A stretch of 40,549 nt of DNA from Thiohalobacter sp. (GCF_027000115.1 NZ_JALTON010000048.1:1-40549); one strand, 5' to 3'; positions 26,419 through 35,105 are shown, counted from the first letter of the stretch. Notes: generated by a model from the sequence alone, not told the origin. Translations and numbers: made by a program.

Positions 26419-27905
26419 AGACAGGCCTGGACAGATTCGGCCTGGCGGGGGTGCTGCTCTGTGTTGCTCTGCTGCTCTGGGGATGCACACAGCCACCCGA
26501 TCCCGCTGTGATCCGGTTTGGCCTGGCCAGCGCGCCGACCACGCTCGATCCCCGTCATGCCACCGATGCCGCCTCGGCGCGTGTCAATCGCCTGCTGTAC
26601 GCGCGGCTGGTCGATTTCGACGAGCGCATGCGGCCCGTACCCGCCCTCGCGCACTGGGTCCGGGAAACGCCCACCCGCTACCGCTTCGTGCTCCGTGCCG
26701 ACCGGCGTCCCTTCAGCGACGGTCGGCGCCTGACCGCCGCGGACGTCGCCGCGACCTACCGCTACGTGCTGGATCCGGCGAACGGATCGCCCCACCGCGG
26801 CAGCCTGGCACTGATCGAGCGCATCGAGGTGCTGGACGAGGACAGCCTGCGCTTTCATCTCAACCGCGCCGATCCGCTCTTTCCCGGCTACCTGGTGATC
26901 GGCATCGTGCCGGCGGATGCAACCGGCGACCTGGCCCGCCGGCCACAGGGTTCCGGACCCTTCGAGCTGGTCGCCTGGCCCGACGCCGGGCGCCTGCGGC
27001 TGCGCCGGCGGGACGACGGTCAGCAGGTGGAACTGATCGAGGTGAAGAACGCCACCGTGCGCGCCCTCAAGCTGCGCCGCGGCGAGATCGACCTGCTGCA
27101 GAACGATCTCGACAGTGAACTGATCGCCTGGCTGGAGCGGCAGCCGGGGATCCGGGTGGAACGCAGCCGCGGCAGCAATTTCGCCTATCTGGGATTCAAC
27201 CTCGAAGATCCCGTCACCGGCCAGCTGAAGGTACGCCAGGCCATCGCCCGGGCCATCGACCGGGAGGCCATCATCCGTTACCTGCTGGCGGGCGCGGCGC
27301 GCCCGGCCGGTGGCCTGCTGCCGCCGGATCACTGGGCCGGCAACCCGGAACTGACCGGCATCGAGCACGATCCGGCCGCGGCCCGGGCGCTGCTCGCCGA
27401 ACTGGGTCATGGTCCGGAACAGCCGTTGCCGCTGGTCTACAAGACCTCCAGCGATCCCTTTCGCATCCGCATTGCCACCGTGCTGCAGGAACAGCTAAGC
27501 CGGGTCGGCTTTTCGGTCGCCCTGCGCAGCTACGACTGGGGCACCTTCTACGGCGACATCAAGGCCGGGCGCTTCCAGATGTACAGCCTGGCCTGGGTGG
27601 GGATCAAGACCCCGGACATCTTCCGCTACGTGTTCCACAGCACATCGATACCGCCCGCGGGCGCCAATCGCGGCCGCTACCGCGACCCGGTCACGGATGC
27701 CCTGATCGAGGCCGCGGAACGGGCAGGGGATCTGGACAGCCAGGCGGTGCTGTACCGGAAACTGCAGGCGCGGCTGCTGCAGACCCTGCCTTACGTGCCG
27801 CTGTGGTACGAGGACAACGTGCTCGCTGCGCGCGAGGACATCGCCGGCTACCGGCTGGCACTCGACGGAAATCATGACGGACTCATCGACATCCACCGGC
27901 GCTGA
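26415..27905 (+). CDS. ABC transporter substrate-binding lipoprotein, oligopeptide type (family 5)
   Basis: A 496-aa protein from ATG 26415, overlapping the CYTH stop by 4 bases. The signal is a lipoprotein type with lipobox LLWGC at about residue 24. The mature part is a peptide/nickel family 5 binding protein: RFGLASAPTTLDPRHATDAA, FSDGRRLTAADVAATYRYVL, and KVRQAIARAIDREAII are the typical segments. It is related to OppA, DppA and MppA. Two matching permeases lie just downstream and nagZ after them, so the cargo may be murein peptides. That is inference from context. Its end overlaps the L,D-transpeptidase start by 32 bases. Confidence 0.92.
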   Translation: MKTGLDRFGLAGVLLCVALLLWGCTQPPDPAVIRFGLASAPTTLDPRHATDAASARVNRLLYARLVDFDERMRPVPALAHWVRETPTRYRFVLRADRRPFSDGRRLTAADVAATYRYVLDPANGSPHRGSLALIERIEVLDEDSLRFHLNRADPLFPGYLVIGIVPADATGDLARRPQGSGPFELVAWPDAGRLRLRRRDDGQQVELIEVKNATVRALKLRRGEIDLLQNDLDSELIAWLERQPGIRVERSRGSNFAYLGFNLEDPVTGQLKVRQAIARAIDREAIIRYLLAGAARPAGGLLPPDHWAGNPELTGIEHDPAAARALLAELGHGPEQPLPLVYKTSSDPFRIRIATVLQEQLSRVGFSVALRSYDWGTFYGDIKAGRFQMYSLAWVGIKTPDIFRYVFHSTSIPPAGANRGRYRDPVTDALIEAAERAGDLDSQAVLYRKLQARLLQTLPYVPLWYEDNVLAAREDIAGYRLALDGNHDGLIDIHRR

Positions 27906-28413
27906 ACGGCGCATCCTGGTCAGCATTCCCGAGCAGCGGCTGGCGCTGGTGGCCGGCGGGACCCTGATCGCCGAGTACCCGGTCTCCACCGCGCGCAACG
28001 GGCCCGGCGAAAGCATCGGGAGCGAGTGCACGCCGACCGGCTGGCACCGCATCCGCGCCCGCATCGGCGCCGGCTGCCCGCCCGGGACCGTGTTCGTGGG
28101 TCGCCGACCCACCGGCGAGATCTACAGCCCGGCGCTCGCGGCACGCGAGCCGGACCGGGACTGGATACTGACCCGCATCCTGTGGCTGTGCGGCATGGAA
28201 CCCGGACGCAACCGGCTGGGGGATGTCGACAGCCAGCGCCGCTACATCTACATCCACGGCTGTCCGGACGAACTGCCGATGGGTATCCCCTTGTCCCACG
28301 GCTGCGTGCGCATGCGCAACACCGATGTCATGGCGCTGTTCGACGCAGTCGGTGTCGGCACCCGGGTGCTGATCGAGAACCGGCCGCTGCAGGCACTGCT
28401 CGCGGTCTCCTAG
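27874..28413 (+). CDS. L,D-transpeptidase (YkuD) domain protein
   Basis: A 179-aa protein made almost wholly of a YkuD domain. These cysteine enzymes make or cut bonds at meso-DAP in peptidoglycan, or attach proteins to it. The catalytic motif is complete: YIYIHGCPDELPMG and then SHGCVRM with Cys144. No signal peptide is visible, so the domain may act in the cytoplasm or be exported by a route not seen here. The gene starts 32 bases inside the binding-protein gene, so translation is probably coupled. Position between a peptide-binding protein, two permeases and nagZ suggests work on cell-wall peptides. Confidence 0.9.
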   Translation: MTDSSTSTGAERRILVSIPEQRLALVAGGTLIAEYPVSTARNGPGESIGSECTPTGWHRIRARIGAGCPPGTVFVGRRPTGEIYSPALAAREPDRDWILTRILWLCGMEPGRNRLGDVDSQRRYIYIHGCPDELPMGIPLSHGCVRMRNTDVMALFDAVGVGTRVLIENRPLQALLAVS

Positions 28414-28511
28414 CCCGCATATTGCCGGGCAAAGTCGATCCGCAGGATTTCCGGAGGTTTTGGCGTATCATGGGGTGCCCAGGTACCCGCACCTTGCCTC
28501 ACAGGGACTCG

Positions 28512-29441
28512 ATGCCAGCACTGCTCCTCCGCCGCCTGCTTGCGACCGCCTTCGTGGTACTGGGCGTCGCGCTGCTGGTGTTCCTGCTCATTCACCTGAT
28601 ACCCGGCGACCCGGTCGACGTGATGCTGGGCGAGTCGGCCTCGGCGGCCGACCGCGAGGCCCTGCGCCAGAACCTCGGCCTCGACCGCCCGCTGGGCGCG
28701 CAGTTGCTGGCCTGGTTCGAGGGCCTGGCCCGGCTCGATCTCGGACTGTCGCTGCACGAGCGGCAGCCGGTCACGCGCCTGATCGCCGAGCGCCTGCCCG
28801 CCACCCTGGAGCTGGCTGCCGCGGGCCTGGGCGTGACCCTGCTGCTGGCGCTGCCACTGGGCCTGCTGGCCGCGGCACGGCGCAACACGCCCTGGGACCG
28901 CGGCGCCATGGTCTTCTCCCTGCTCGGCGTGTCCATTCCCAACTTCTGGCTGGGGCCGCTGCTGATCCTGGTGTTCTCGCTCTGGCTCGGCTGGTTTCCG
29001 GTGAGCGGGCGGGAAGCGCCCGCCTCGGTGGTGCTGCCGGCGCTGACTCTTGGCCTGTCGCTGGCCGCCATCCTCTCGCGCATGGTGCGCAGCAGCCTGC
29101 TCGAGGTGCTGGGCGAGGACTACATCCGCACCGCGCGCGCCAAGGGCCTGGACGCGCGACGTGTCCTGCTGGGCCACGCGCTGCCCAACGCGCTGCTGCC
29201 GGTAATCACGGTCATCGGCCTGCAGCTCGGTGCCCTGCTGGCCGGTGCCGTGATCACCGAAACCATCTTCTCCTGGCCCGGCATCGGCCTGCTCACCATC
29301 GAGGCCATCCAGACCCGCGATTACCCGCTGGTGCAGGGCTGCGTGCTCTTCATCGCCCTCGCCTATGTTTTGATCAACATGTTCACCGACCTGCTCTACG
29401 GGTTCATCGATCCCCGCATCCGGCTGGGAGCGGCCCGATGA
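28512..29441 (+). CDS. ABC transporter permease, DppB/OppB type
   Basis: A 309-aa inner-membrane permease with about six helices. The N-terminal LLRRLLATAFVVLGVALLVF and HLIPGDPVDVMLGE are typical of the DppB/OppB branch. The cytoplasmic EAA loop is EDYIRTARAKGLDARRVLLG and HALPNALLPV, which contacts the ATPase. The ATG at 28512 was chosen because it starts the usual N-terminus. It lies 98 bp after the transpeptidase, with a possible -10 box TATCAT at 28466. Its stop overlaps the next permease (atga). Confidence 0.94.
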   Translation: MPALLLRRLLATAFVVLGVALLVFLLIHLIPGDPVDVMLGESASAADREALRQNLGLDRPLGAQLLAWFEGLARLDLGLSLHERQPVTRLIAERLPATLELAAAGLGVTLLLALPLGLLAAARRNTPWDRGAMVFSLLGVSIPNFWLGPLLILVFSLWLGWFPVSGREAPASVVLPALTLGLSLAAILSRMVRSSLLEVLGEDYIRTARAKGLDARRVLLGHALPNALLPVITVIGLQLGALLAGAVITETIFSWPGIGLLTIEAIQTRDYPLVQGCVLFIALAYVLINMFTDLLYGFIDPRIRLGAAR

Positions 29442-30256
29442 GACGCCTCGATCCCGCGCTGCTGATCCTCGCCCTGTGGGCCGCGGCCGCGGTGGCCGGT
29501 CCCTGGCTGCCGCTGAACCCGGACCAGATCCGGCTGGAGCGCATCCTGGCCACGCCCTGGGAGGCGGGCGGGCTGGGCTACGACGATCTCGGCCGGCCGC
29601 TGTTCGACCGCATGCTGGCGGGCGCCCGGACCTCGTTCTGGGTCGCGCTCTGGGTGGTGGCCGTGTCGGCCATTGCCGGCACCCTGATCGGCGGTCTGGG
29701 CGGCTATCTGGGCGGCTGGCTCGACCGCACGCTGGTGCACCTGATCGACCTGTTCCTGGCCTTTCCGGGCATCCTGCTGGCGATCGCGATGGCGGCCATT
29801 CTTGGCCCCGGCATCGGCAACGTGGTGATTGCGCTCAGCCTGGTCGGCTGGGTGGGCTACGCACGCCTGACCCGTGCCCAGGTGCTGGCGCTGAAACACC
29901 GGGAACACGTGCAGGCCGCCGAGGCGCTGGGCGCGCGGCACCGGCGCATCCTGCTGCGACACCTCATACCGCTGGCCGCGGCGCCGCTGATCGTGGAGGC
30001 GACCTTCGGCGTGGCCTCGGTGGTGATCGCCGAGGCCAGCCTGTCCTTTCTCGGGCTGGGCGTGCAACCGCCCGCCGCCTCCTGGGGCAGCATGATCCGC
30101 GACGGTACCCGCTACCTGCTGGTGGCGCCGCACATGGTCCTCGTGCCGGGGCTGGCCATGGTGCTGGTGGTGCTGGCAGTCAATTTGCTGGGCGACCGCC
30201 TGCGCGATCGTCTCGACGTGCGCAGTGACATCCGAAGCGGGAGGGCGACGGCATGA
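29438..30256 (+). CDS. ABC transporter permease, DppC/OppC type
   Basis: A 272-aa partner of the upstream permease. It has an N-terminal helix, then DDLGRPLFDRMLAGARTSFW (the DppC signature region), and an EAA loop REHVQAAEALGARHRRILLR with HLIPLAAAPLIVEA. It ends with two helices. ATG 29438 overlaps the previous stop by 4 bases, and its own TGA overlaps the nagZ start, so the genes form one translational unit. No gene for the ATPases (DppD/DppF) follows, so they must be supplied from elsewhere in the genome. Confidence 0.94.
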   Translation: MRRLDPALLILALWAAAAVAGPWLPLNPDQIRLERILATPWEAGGLGYDDLGRPLFDRMLAGARTSFWVALWVVAVSAIAGTLIGGLGGYLGGWLDRTLVHLIDLFLAFPGILLAIAMAAILGPGIGNVVIALSLVGWVGYARLTRAQVLALKHREHVQAAEALGARHRRILLRHLIPLAAAPLIVEATFGVASVVIAEASLSFLGLGVQPPAASWGSMIRDGTRYLLVAPHMVLVPGLAMVLVVLAVNLLGDRLRDRLDVRSDIRSGRATA

Positions 30257-31302
30257 CACTGGGGCCGGTGATGGTGGACCTGCAGGGCAAGGCGCTCACC
30301 GAGAGCGAACGCCGCCGGCTGCTACGGCCGGAGGTCGGTGGCGTGCTGCTGTTTACCCGCAACTACGAATCTCCGGAACAGATCCGCGCACTGGTGAGCG
30401 AGATCCACGCCCTGCGTGATCCGCACCTGCTGGTGGCCGTCGATCACGAGGGCGGGCGGGTGCAGCGCTTCCGCGACGGCTTCACCCGTCTGCCGCCGGT
30501 GGCGGAACTGGGCCTGGTACACGACCGCGATCCCCGCGAGGCAGAGACGCTGGCCGAACTGAGTGGCTGGCTGATGGCGATCGAGCTGCGCGCCGTGGGC
30601 GTGGATCTGTCCTTTGCGCCGGTACTGGACATCGGGCGGGACCTCTGCCCGGTGATCGGCGACCGGGCCTTCCATCGCAACCCCGAGGTCATCGCCCGCC
30701 TGGCCGGCGCCTACCAGCGCGGCATGAAGCGGGCCGGCATGGCCGCGGTCGGCAAGCACTTCCCCGGTCACGGCGGCGTGTACGAGGACTCGCATGTGGC
30801 CTTGCCGCACGACACCCGCAGCCTCGCCGACCTGCAACTGGAAGACCTGGTGCCCTTCGAGCGCCTGATTCACCAGGGGCTGCCCGGCATGATGATCGCG
30901 CATGTACGCTACAGCGCCATCGACGATCGTCTCGCGGGTTTTTCACCCTTCTGGCTGCGCGACTGCCTGCGCGGCGAGCTGGGCTTCCAGGGCGCCATCT
31001 TCTCCGACGACCTGAGCATGGTTGCCGCCGAGGCCGCCGGTGAGGTGCCCGACCGTGCCCATGCCGCGCTGAAGGCGGGCTGTGATATGGTACTGGTCTG
31101 CAATGCACCGGACGATGCCGATGCCGCCGTCGACCGGCTGCGTGGCCACGCCGATCCCGCCGCGCAACTGCGCCTGACACGGCTGCACGGGCGGCAACCG
31201 GCGCCCGACTGGGAAGCGCTGCACCGTGACCCGGCCTGGATCGAGGCGCGCGATCGGGTGCGCGGCTATGACCAGGAACCCCTGCTCGACATGGACATGT
31301 AG
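30253..31302 (+). CDS. nagZ: Beta-N-acetylhexosaminidase, cell-wall recycling
   Basis: NagZ removes N-acetylglucosamine from GlcNAc-anhydroMurNAc-peptides in the cytoplasm, making signals for beta-lactamase induction. It is a glycoside hydrolase family 3 single-domain protein, 349 aa (E. coli 341). Signatures are the N-terminal GPVMVDLQGKALTESE, AVDHEGGRVQRFRDGF, the general acid/base loop KHFPGHG (168-174) with following DSH, and the nucleophile region IFSDDLSM (Asp252 or Asp253). It overlaps the permease stop by 4 bases. Upstream genes handle peptides and cross-links, which fits a recycling operon. mscS follows after 15 bases. Confidence 0.96.
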   Translation: MTLGPVMVDLQGKALTESERRRLLRPEVGGVLLFTRNYESPEQIRALVSEIHALRDPHLLVAVDHEGGRVQRFRDGFTRLPPVAELGLVHDRDPREAETLAELSGWLMAIELRAVGVDLSFAPVLDIGRDLCPVIGDRAFHRNPEVIARLAGAYQRGMKRAGMAAVGKHFPGHGGVYEDSHVALPHDTRSLADLQLEDLVPFERLIHQGLPGMMIAHVRYSAIDDRLAGFSPFWLRDCLRGELGFQGAIFSDDLSMVAAEAAGEVPDRAHAALKAGCDMVLVCNAPDDADAAVDRLRGHADPAAQLRLTRLHGRQPAPDWEALHRDPAWIEARDRVRGYDQEPLLDMDM

Positions 31303-31317
31303 GAAGGCCTGATCACC

Positions 31318-32430
31318 ATGGACCCCAACGCACTGCTCGAACCGCTGCGGAGCTGGCTGGGTGACAACACCTGGATCGCCCAGATCTTCGTGGTCATCTT
31401 CGCGGCCCTGCTGGTCAGCTACATCGCGCGCCGCCTGCTCAAGCGTCTGCACGCTCGCCTGCAGGTCACCCGTACCCCCTGGGACGATGCACTGATCGAT
31501 GCCATGCGCCGGCCGCTGACCGTGCTGATCTGGGTGGTGGGCATCGCCTTCGCCGGCGAGATCGTTCTCCGGGAAACCGGCACGACCCTGTTCGAGGCCG
31601 TGGACCCGGTCCGGGATGTTGCCATCATCGGCATCCTGGCCTGGTTCCTGATCCGCCTGACCACCAACGTTCAGAACAACCTGATCGAGCGTCACCAGCG
31701 CGAGGACATCCACTACGACCGTACCACCATCGAGGCCATCGGTCGGCTGTTGCGGGCCTCCATCGTCATCACTGCGGTTCTGGTTGCGCTGCAGACACTG
31801 GGTTTCAGCATTTCCGGCGTGCTCGCCTTCGGCGGTATCGGCGGTATCGCCGTCGGCTTTGCGGCCAAGGATCTGCTGGCCAATTTCTTTGGCGGCCTGA
31901 TGGTCTACCTCGACCGGCCCTTCGCGGTGGGCGACTGGATCCGTTCCCCCGACCGCGACATCGAGGGCACGGTGGAGCAGATCGGCTGGCGCCTGACGCG
32001 CATCCGCACCTTCGACAAGCGCCCCATCTATGTACCCAACTCGGTCTTCACCAGCATCGCAGTGGAGAACCCGCAGCGCATGACGCATCGACGCATCTAC
32101 GAGACCATCGGCATCCGCTACGAGGACATCGACAAGATGGACGCCATCACCCGCGAGGTACGGGAGATGCTGGTCGCGCACCCGGCCATCGACGAATCGC
32201 AGACGCTGATGGTCCACTTCAATGCCTTCAACGCCTCGTCCATCGACTTCTTCGTCTACACCTTCACCCATACCACGGTGTGGACGGAGTTCCACCGCAT
32301 CAAGCAGGAAATCCTGCTGAAGATCGCGGACATCATCGCGGCACACGGCGCCGAGATCGCCTACCCGACCCGCACCCTGCATATGGCCGACGGGTTGCCC
32401 TCACCTGAACCGGCACCGGCCACGGGCTGA
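31318..32430 (+). CDS. MscS-family mechanosensitive channel
   Basis: A 370-aa small-conductance channel homologue. It has about four membrane helices before residue 160, then the pore helix TM3 with glycine/alanine packing (VLAFGGIGGIAVGFAAKDLL), followed by the beta-domain starting DRPFAVGDWI and VEQIGWRLTRIRTFD, and PNSVF. The C-terminal alpha/beta domain continues to about 350. It is longer than E. coli MscS (286 aa) by additional N-terminal helices. It lies in one direction with nagZ and the patatin gene (6-base gap). A role in osmotic protection fits a cell-envelope neighbourhood. Confidence 0.94.
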   Translation: MDPNALLEPLRSWLGDNTWIAQIFVVIFAALLVSYIARRLLKRLHARLQVTRTPWDDALIDAMRRPLTVLIWVVGIAFAGEIVLRETGTTLFEAVDPVRDVAIIGILAWFLIRLTTNVQNNLIERHQREDIHYDRTTIEAIGRLLRASIVITAVLVALQTLGFSISGVLAFGGIGGIAVGFAAKDLLANFFGGLMVYLDRPFAVGDWIRSPDRDIEGTVEQIGWRLTRIRTFDKRPIYVPNSVFTSIAVENPQRMTHRRIYETIGIRYEDIDKMDAITREVREMLVAHPAIDESQTLMVHFNAFNASSIDFFVYTFTHTTVWTEFHRIKQEILLKIADIIAAHGAEIAYPTRTLHMADGLPSPEPAPATG

Positions 32431-32436
32431 GCTGGC

Positions 32437-33384
32437 ATGGGACGCAAGCCCCGCATCGGGCTGGCACTGGGCGGCGGCGCGGCACGCGGCTGGGCCCACA
32501 TCGGCGTACTGCGCTATCTCGAATCGGTCGGTATCCGCCCCGAGGTGGTCTGCGGCACTTCCATCGGCGCCATCGTCGGCGGTGCCGAGGTCAGTGGCCG
32601 GCTGGGCCAACTTGAAGACTGGGTGCGCACGCTGGAATGGCGTGACATCGTCGCTTTCCTGGATGTCAGCTTCAATGGCGGGCTTATCGAGGGTGGCAAG
32701 CTGATCGAATTTTTCGCGCAGTATTTCCAGGACTGCCCCATAGAGTCACTCGACCGTCCTTATGGCGCTGTCGCCACCGACCTGTTCAGCGGTCAGGAGG
32801 TCTGGCTGAACGAGGGTTCCCTGTACAGTGCCATCCGTGCGTCCATCGCACTTCCCGGCCTGTTCACGCCGGTTCGCCAGGACGAGCGCTGGCTGGTCGA
32901 TGGCGGACTGGCCAATCCGGTGCCCGTGTCCCTGTGCCGCGCCCTGGGTGCCGACCGCATCATCGCCGTCGATCTCAATGCCGACCTGCTCACCCGAACC
33001 CGCCATCGCCTGCGGCCTCCGACACGTTCTTCCGGCAGGGAAACGGCGGAGGAGAAGGCGCTGGGCGAGCTGCTGCGCAAACGGGACTGGCGCGGTCTGT
33101 TCTCTGCCGTGATCGCCGAGCCGGCAGGACAGTGGCGGAATCAGCTTTTCGGCAACGGCAACGGCGCGCCCTCGCTGATCGATGTGGTCGCCCAGAGCGT
33201 GTACATCATGCAGGTGCGCCTGACCCGGGCGCGCATGGCGGGTGATCCGCCAGACGTCCTGCTCACGCCACGGCTGGCCCACATCCGCCTGATGGAGTTC
33301 CACCGCGCCAGCGAGGCGATCGACGAAGGCTGGCGGGCCGCCGAGCGTGCGGCCGAATCGCTGACCGACTTGCTGGAGTACTGA
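32437..33384 (+). CDS. Patatin-like phospholipase family protein (RssA type)
   Basis: A 315-aa protein with a patatin serine hydrolase domain (about 6-200). The oxyanion glycine box is GLALGGGAARGWAH (8-21), the nucleophile Ser42 is in GTSIG, and the dyad Asp is in LVDGGLANPVP. The subgroup looks like RssA, a conserved bacterial member whose substrate is not established. The tail (200-315) is helical with no known domain. No signal peptide is present. It sits 6 bases after mscS and 4 bases before the DsrE-fold gene. Confidence 0.92.
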   Translation: MGRKPRIGLALGGGAARGWAHIGVLRYLESVGIRPEVVCGTSIGAIVGGAEVSGRLGQLEDWVRTLEWRDIVAFLDVSFNGGLIEGGKLIEFFAQYFQDCPIESLDRPYGAVATDLFSGQEVWLNEGSLYSAIRASIALPGLFTPVRQDERWLVDGGLANPVPVSLCRALGADRIIAVDLNADLLTRTRHRLRPPTRSSGRETAEEKALGELLRKRDWRGLFSAVIAEPAGQWRNQLFGNGNGAPSLIDVVAQSVYIMQVRLTRARMAGDPPDVLLTPRLAHIRLMEFHRASEAIDEGWRAAERAAESLTDLLEY

Positions 33385-33388
33385 CACC

Positions 33389-33757
33389 GTGGCAGAGAAG
33401 CTCATCATCGTGCTGGCCAACAGCGATCCCGCCTATCCGCTGGAAGTGATTCCGCCGCTGGTGCAGGCCAATGTCGCCTCGGCCATGTCCTATGAGGTGG
33501 AGGTGATACTGAGCGGCCGCTGTGCGTGTCTGGCCACTGCCGATGTCGCCGCCCGGCTGAGTCTGGACAGCGACCCGCCGCGCACGGCACTGGACCTGAT
33601 CCGGGAGGCCGTGGACAATGGCGCCCGGTTCAAGCTGTGCGCCCCGCTGGGCAAGGCGCCCGAGGGCGAGCTGATCGCCGAGATTGGCGAAACCATCGGT
33701 GCGGTCTATGTCATCAGCGAGGCCATGAACGAGGATACCGTCGTTTTTACCTACTGA
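33389..33757 (+). CDS. DsrE-fold (DsrE/DsrF/DrsH-like) sulfur-relay family protein
   Basis: A 122-aa protein beginning at GTG 33389 with the DsrE fold pattern KLIIVLANSDPAYPLEVIPP, a helix with ANVASAMSYEVEVILSG, and a final ETIGAVYVISEAM strand and helix. Cysteines are at 45, 47 and 84. Cys84 (FKLCAPLG) lies where DsrE proteins carry the sulfur-bearing cysteine. No TusA, rhodanese or Dsr gene is next to it, so a partner is not visible. It may pass sulfur or act in redox sensing. The function remains open. Confidence 0.75.
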   Translation: MAEKLIIVLANSDPAYPLEVIPPLVQANVASAMSYEVEVILSGRCACLATADVAARLSLDSDPPRTALDLIREAVDNGARFKLCAPLGKAPEGELIAEIGETIGAVYVISEAMNEDTVVFTY

Positions 33758-33779
33758 CCCAAGCCAGGAACACTATCGC

Positions 33780-34340
33780 ATGCCCATAGACGCCCGAACC
33801 GCGGCAAGGGTGCTCGCCGAATCCGATCAGCTCGTCTCCCCGGAACAGGTACAGGCGACGCTGGAGACCATGGCGGCTGGCATCAGCGACCGTCTGAGCG
33901 ACAGCGATCCTCTGGTGCTGTCGGTGATGACCGGCGGCCTGATCTTCACTGGCCAGTTGCTGCCCTTGCTGGACTTCCCGTTGCAGCTCGACTACATCCA
34001 TGCCAGCCGCTATCGGGGCGAAACCCGGGGGGGTGACACACTACACTGGATTGCACGCCCCACGCTGCCGGTCGAGGGCCGCAATGTGCTGGTGCTGGAC
34101 GACATCCTGGATGAGGGCCTGACCCTGGCTGCCATCGTCGACTGGCTGAGGCAGGCCGGGGCGCGTTCGGTGACCACGGCCGTGCTGGTGCGCAAGCTGC
34201 ATGACCGTTGCATTGAGGAGATCGAGGCGGATTTCGTCGGGCTGGAACTGGAGGATCGCTACCTGTTCGGCTGCGGCATGGACTATCACAACTATCATCG
34301 CAACCTGCCCGGCATTCATGCCGTCGGCGAATCAACCTAG
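33780..34340 (+). CDS. hpt: Hypoxanthine(-guanine) phosphoribosyltransferase
   Basis: Converts hypoxanthine or guanine and PRPP to IMP or GMP. It is 186 aa with a type I phosphoribosyltransferase fold. LSVMTGGLIFTGQLLPLLDF is the N-terminal loop region, and the PRPP loop is VLVLDDILDEGLTL. The C-terminal KLHDRC and DRYLFGCGMDY match purine transferases, but the preference for hypoxanthine over guanine is not readable. It is directly followed (9 bases) by a phosphorylase that can release hypoxanthine, which suggests a joint salvage step. Confidence 0.92.
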   Translation: MPIDARTAARVLAESDQLVSPEQVQATLETMAAGISDRLSDSDPLVLSVMTGGLIFTGQLLPLLDFPLQLDYIHASRYRGETRGGDTLHWIARPTLPVEGRNVLVLDDILDEGLTLAAIVDWLRQAGARSVTTAVLVRKLHDRCIEEIEADFVGLELEDRYLFGCGMDYHNYHRNLPGIHAVGEST

Positions 34341-34349
34341 AGACTCCAC

Positions 34350-35090
34350 ATGGCAGAACTCGCAATCATTGGCGGCACCGGACTGACCCAGCTCAAGAAT
34401 CTGGAGATCGAGCGCCGCGAAGTCCTGCAAACGCCCTACGGAGAACCGTCCAGTCCACTGACCCATGGCCGCATCTGCGGTGTGCAGGCGGTGTTCCTGC
34501 CCCGGCATGGCACCGCCCACACCATTCCGCCCCACCTGGTCAACTACCGCGCCAATCTCTGGGCCCTGCAGTACATTGGCGTGAAGAAGGTGATCGCGGT
34601 CGCCGCAGTGGGCGGGATCCGTTCCGACATGGCGCCCGGCGTGCTGGCCTTTCCGGACCAGATCATCGACTACACCTACGGCCGGGAACACACCTTCTTC
34701 GGTGAAGGCAGGTCCGGCGTTACCCACATCGATTTCACCGAGCCCTACTGCGAGGCACTCCGGTCCGTGCTGATCGAGGGTGCTGCCAGAGCCGGCATCG
34801 AGGCGGTGGACAACGGCACCTATGGCGCCACCCAGGGGCCGCGGCTGGAAACCGCGGCCGAGGTCAACCGGCTGGAACGCGACGGCTGCAGCATGGTCGG
34901 CATGACCGGCATGCCGGAAAGCGCGCTGGCGCGCGAACTGGACCTGTGCTATGCCACCTGCGCCGTGGTGGCCAACCGGGCGGCCGGACGTGGTGACGAG
35001 GCCCTCAGCATGGAGGCCATCGAGCGCAATCTCAGGGAAGGCATGGCGCGGGTGCGCAAGCTGCTGGAAACCGTGATCCCCATGCTCTGA
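34350..35090 (+). CDS. S-methyl-5'-thioinosine (or thioadenosine) phosphorylase
   Basis: A 246-aa PNP/MTAP-type phosphorylase. Family marks are AIIGGTGLTQL, FLPRHGTAHTIPPHLVNYRAN, GVKKVIAVAAVGGI, GTYGATQGPRLETAAEVNRL and VGMTGMPESALARELDLCYA. The protein splits methylthioadenosine or methylthioinosine, made in polyamine synthesis, into a base and methylthioribose 1-phosphate. In Pseudomonas the homologue next to nagZ is the methylthioinosine enzyme. The same neighbourhood occurs here with hpt, favouring the inosine form, but key specificity residues were not aligned. bcp follows after 15 bases. Confidence 0.88.
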   Translation: MAELAIIGGTGLTQLKNLEIERREVLQTPYGEPSSPLTHGRICGVQAVFLPRHGTAHTIPPHLVNYRANLWALQYIGVKKVIAVAAVGGIRSDMAPGVLAFPDQIIDYTYGREHTFFGEGRSGVTHIDFTEPYCEALRSVLIEGAARAGIEAVDNGTYGATQGPRLETAAEVNRLERDGCSMVGMTGMPESALARELDLCYATCAVVANRAAGRGDEALSMEAIERNLREGMARVRKLLETVIPML

Positions 35091-35105
35091 ACGGGAGGAA
35101 CGACC

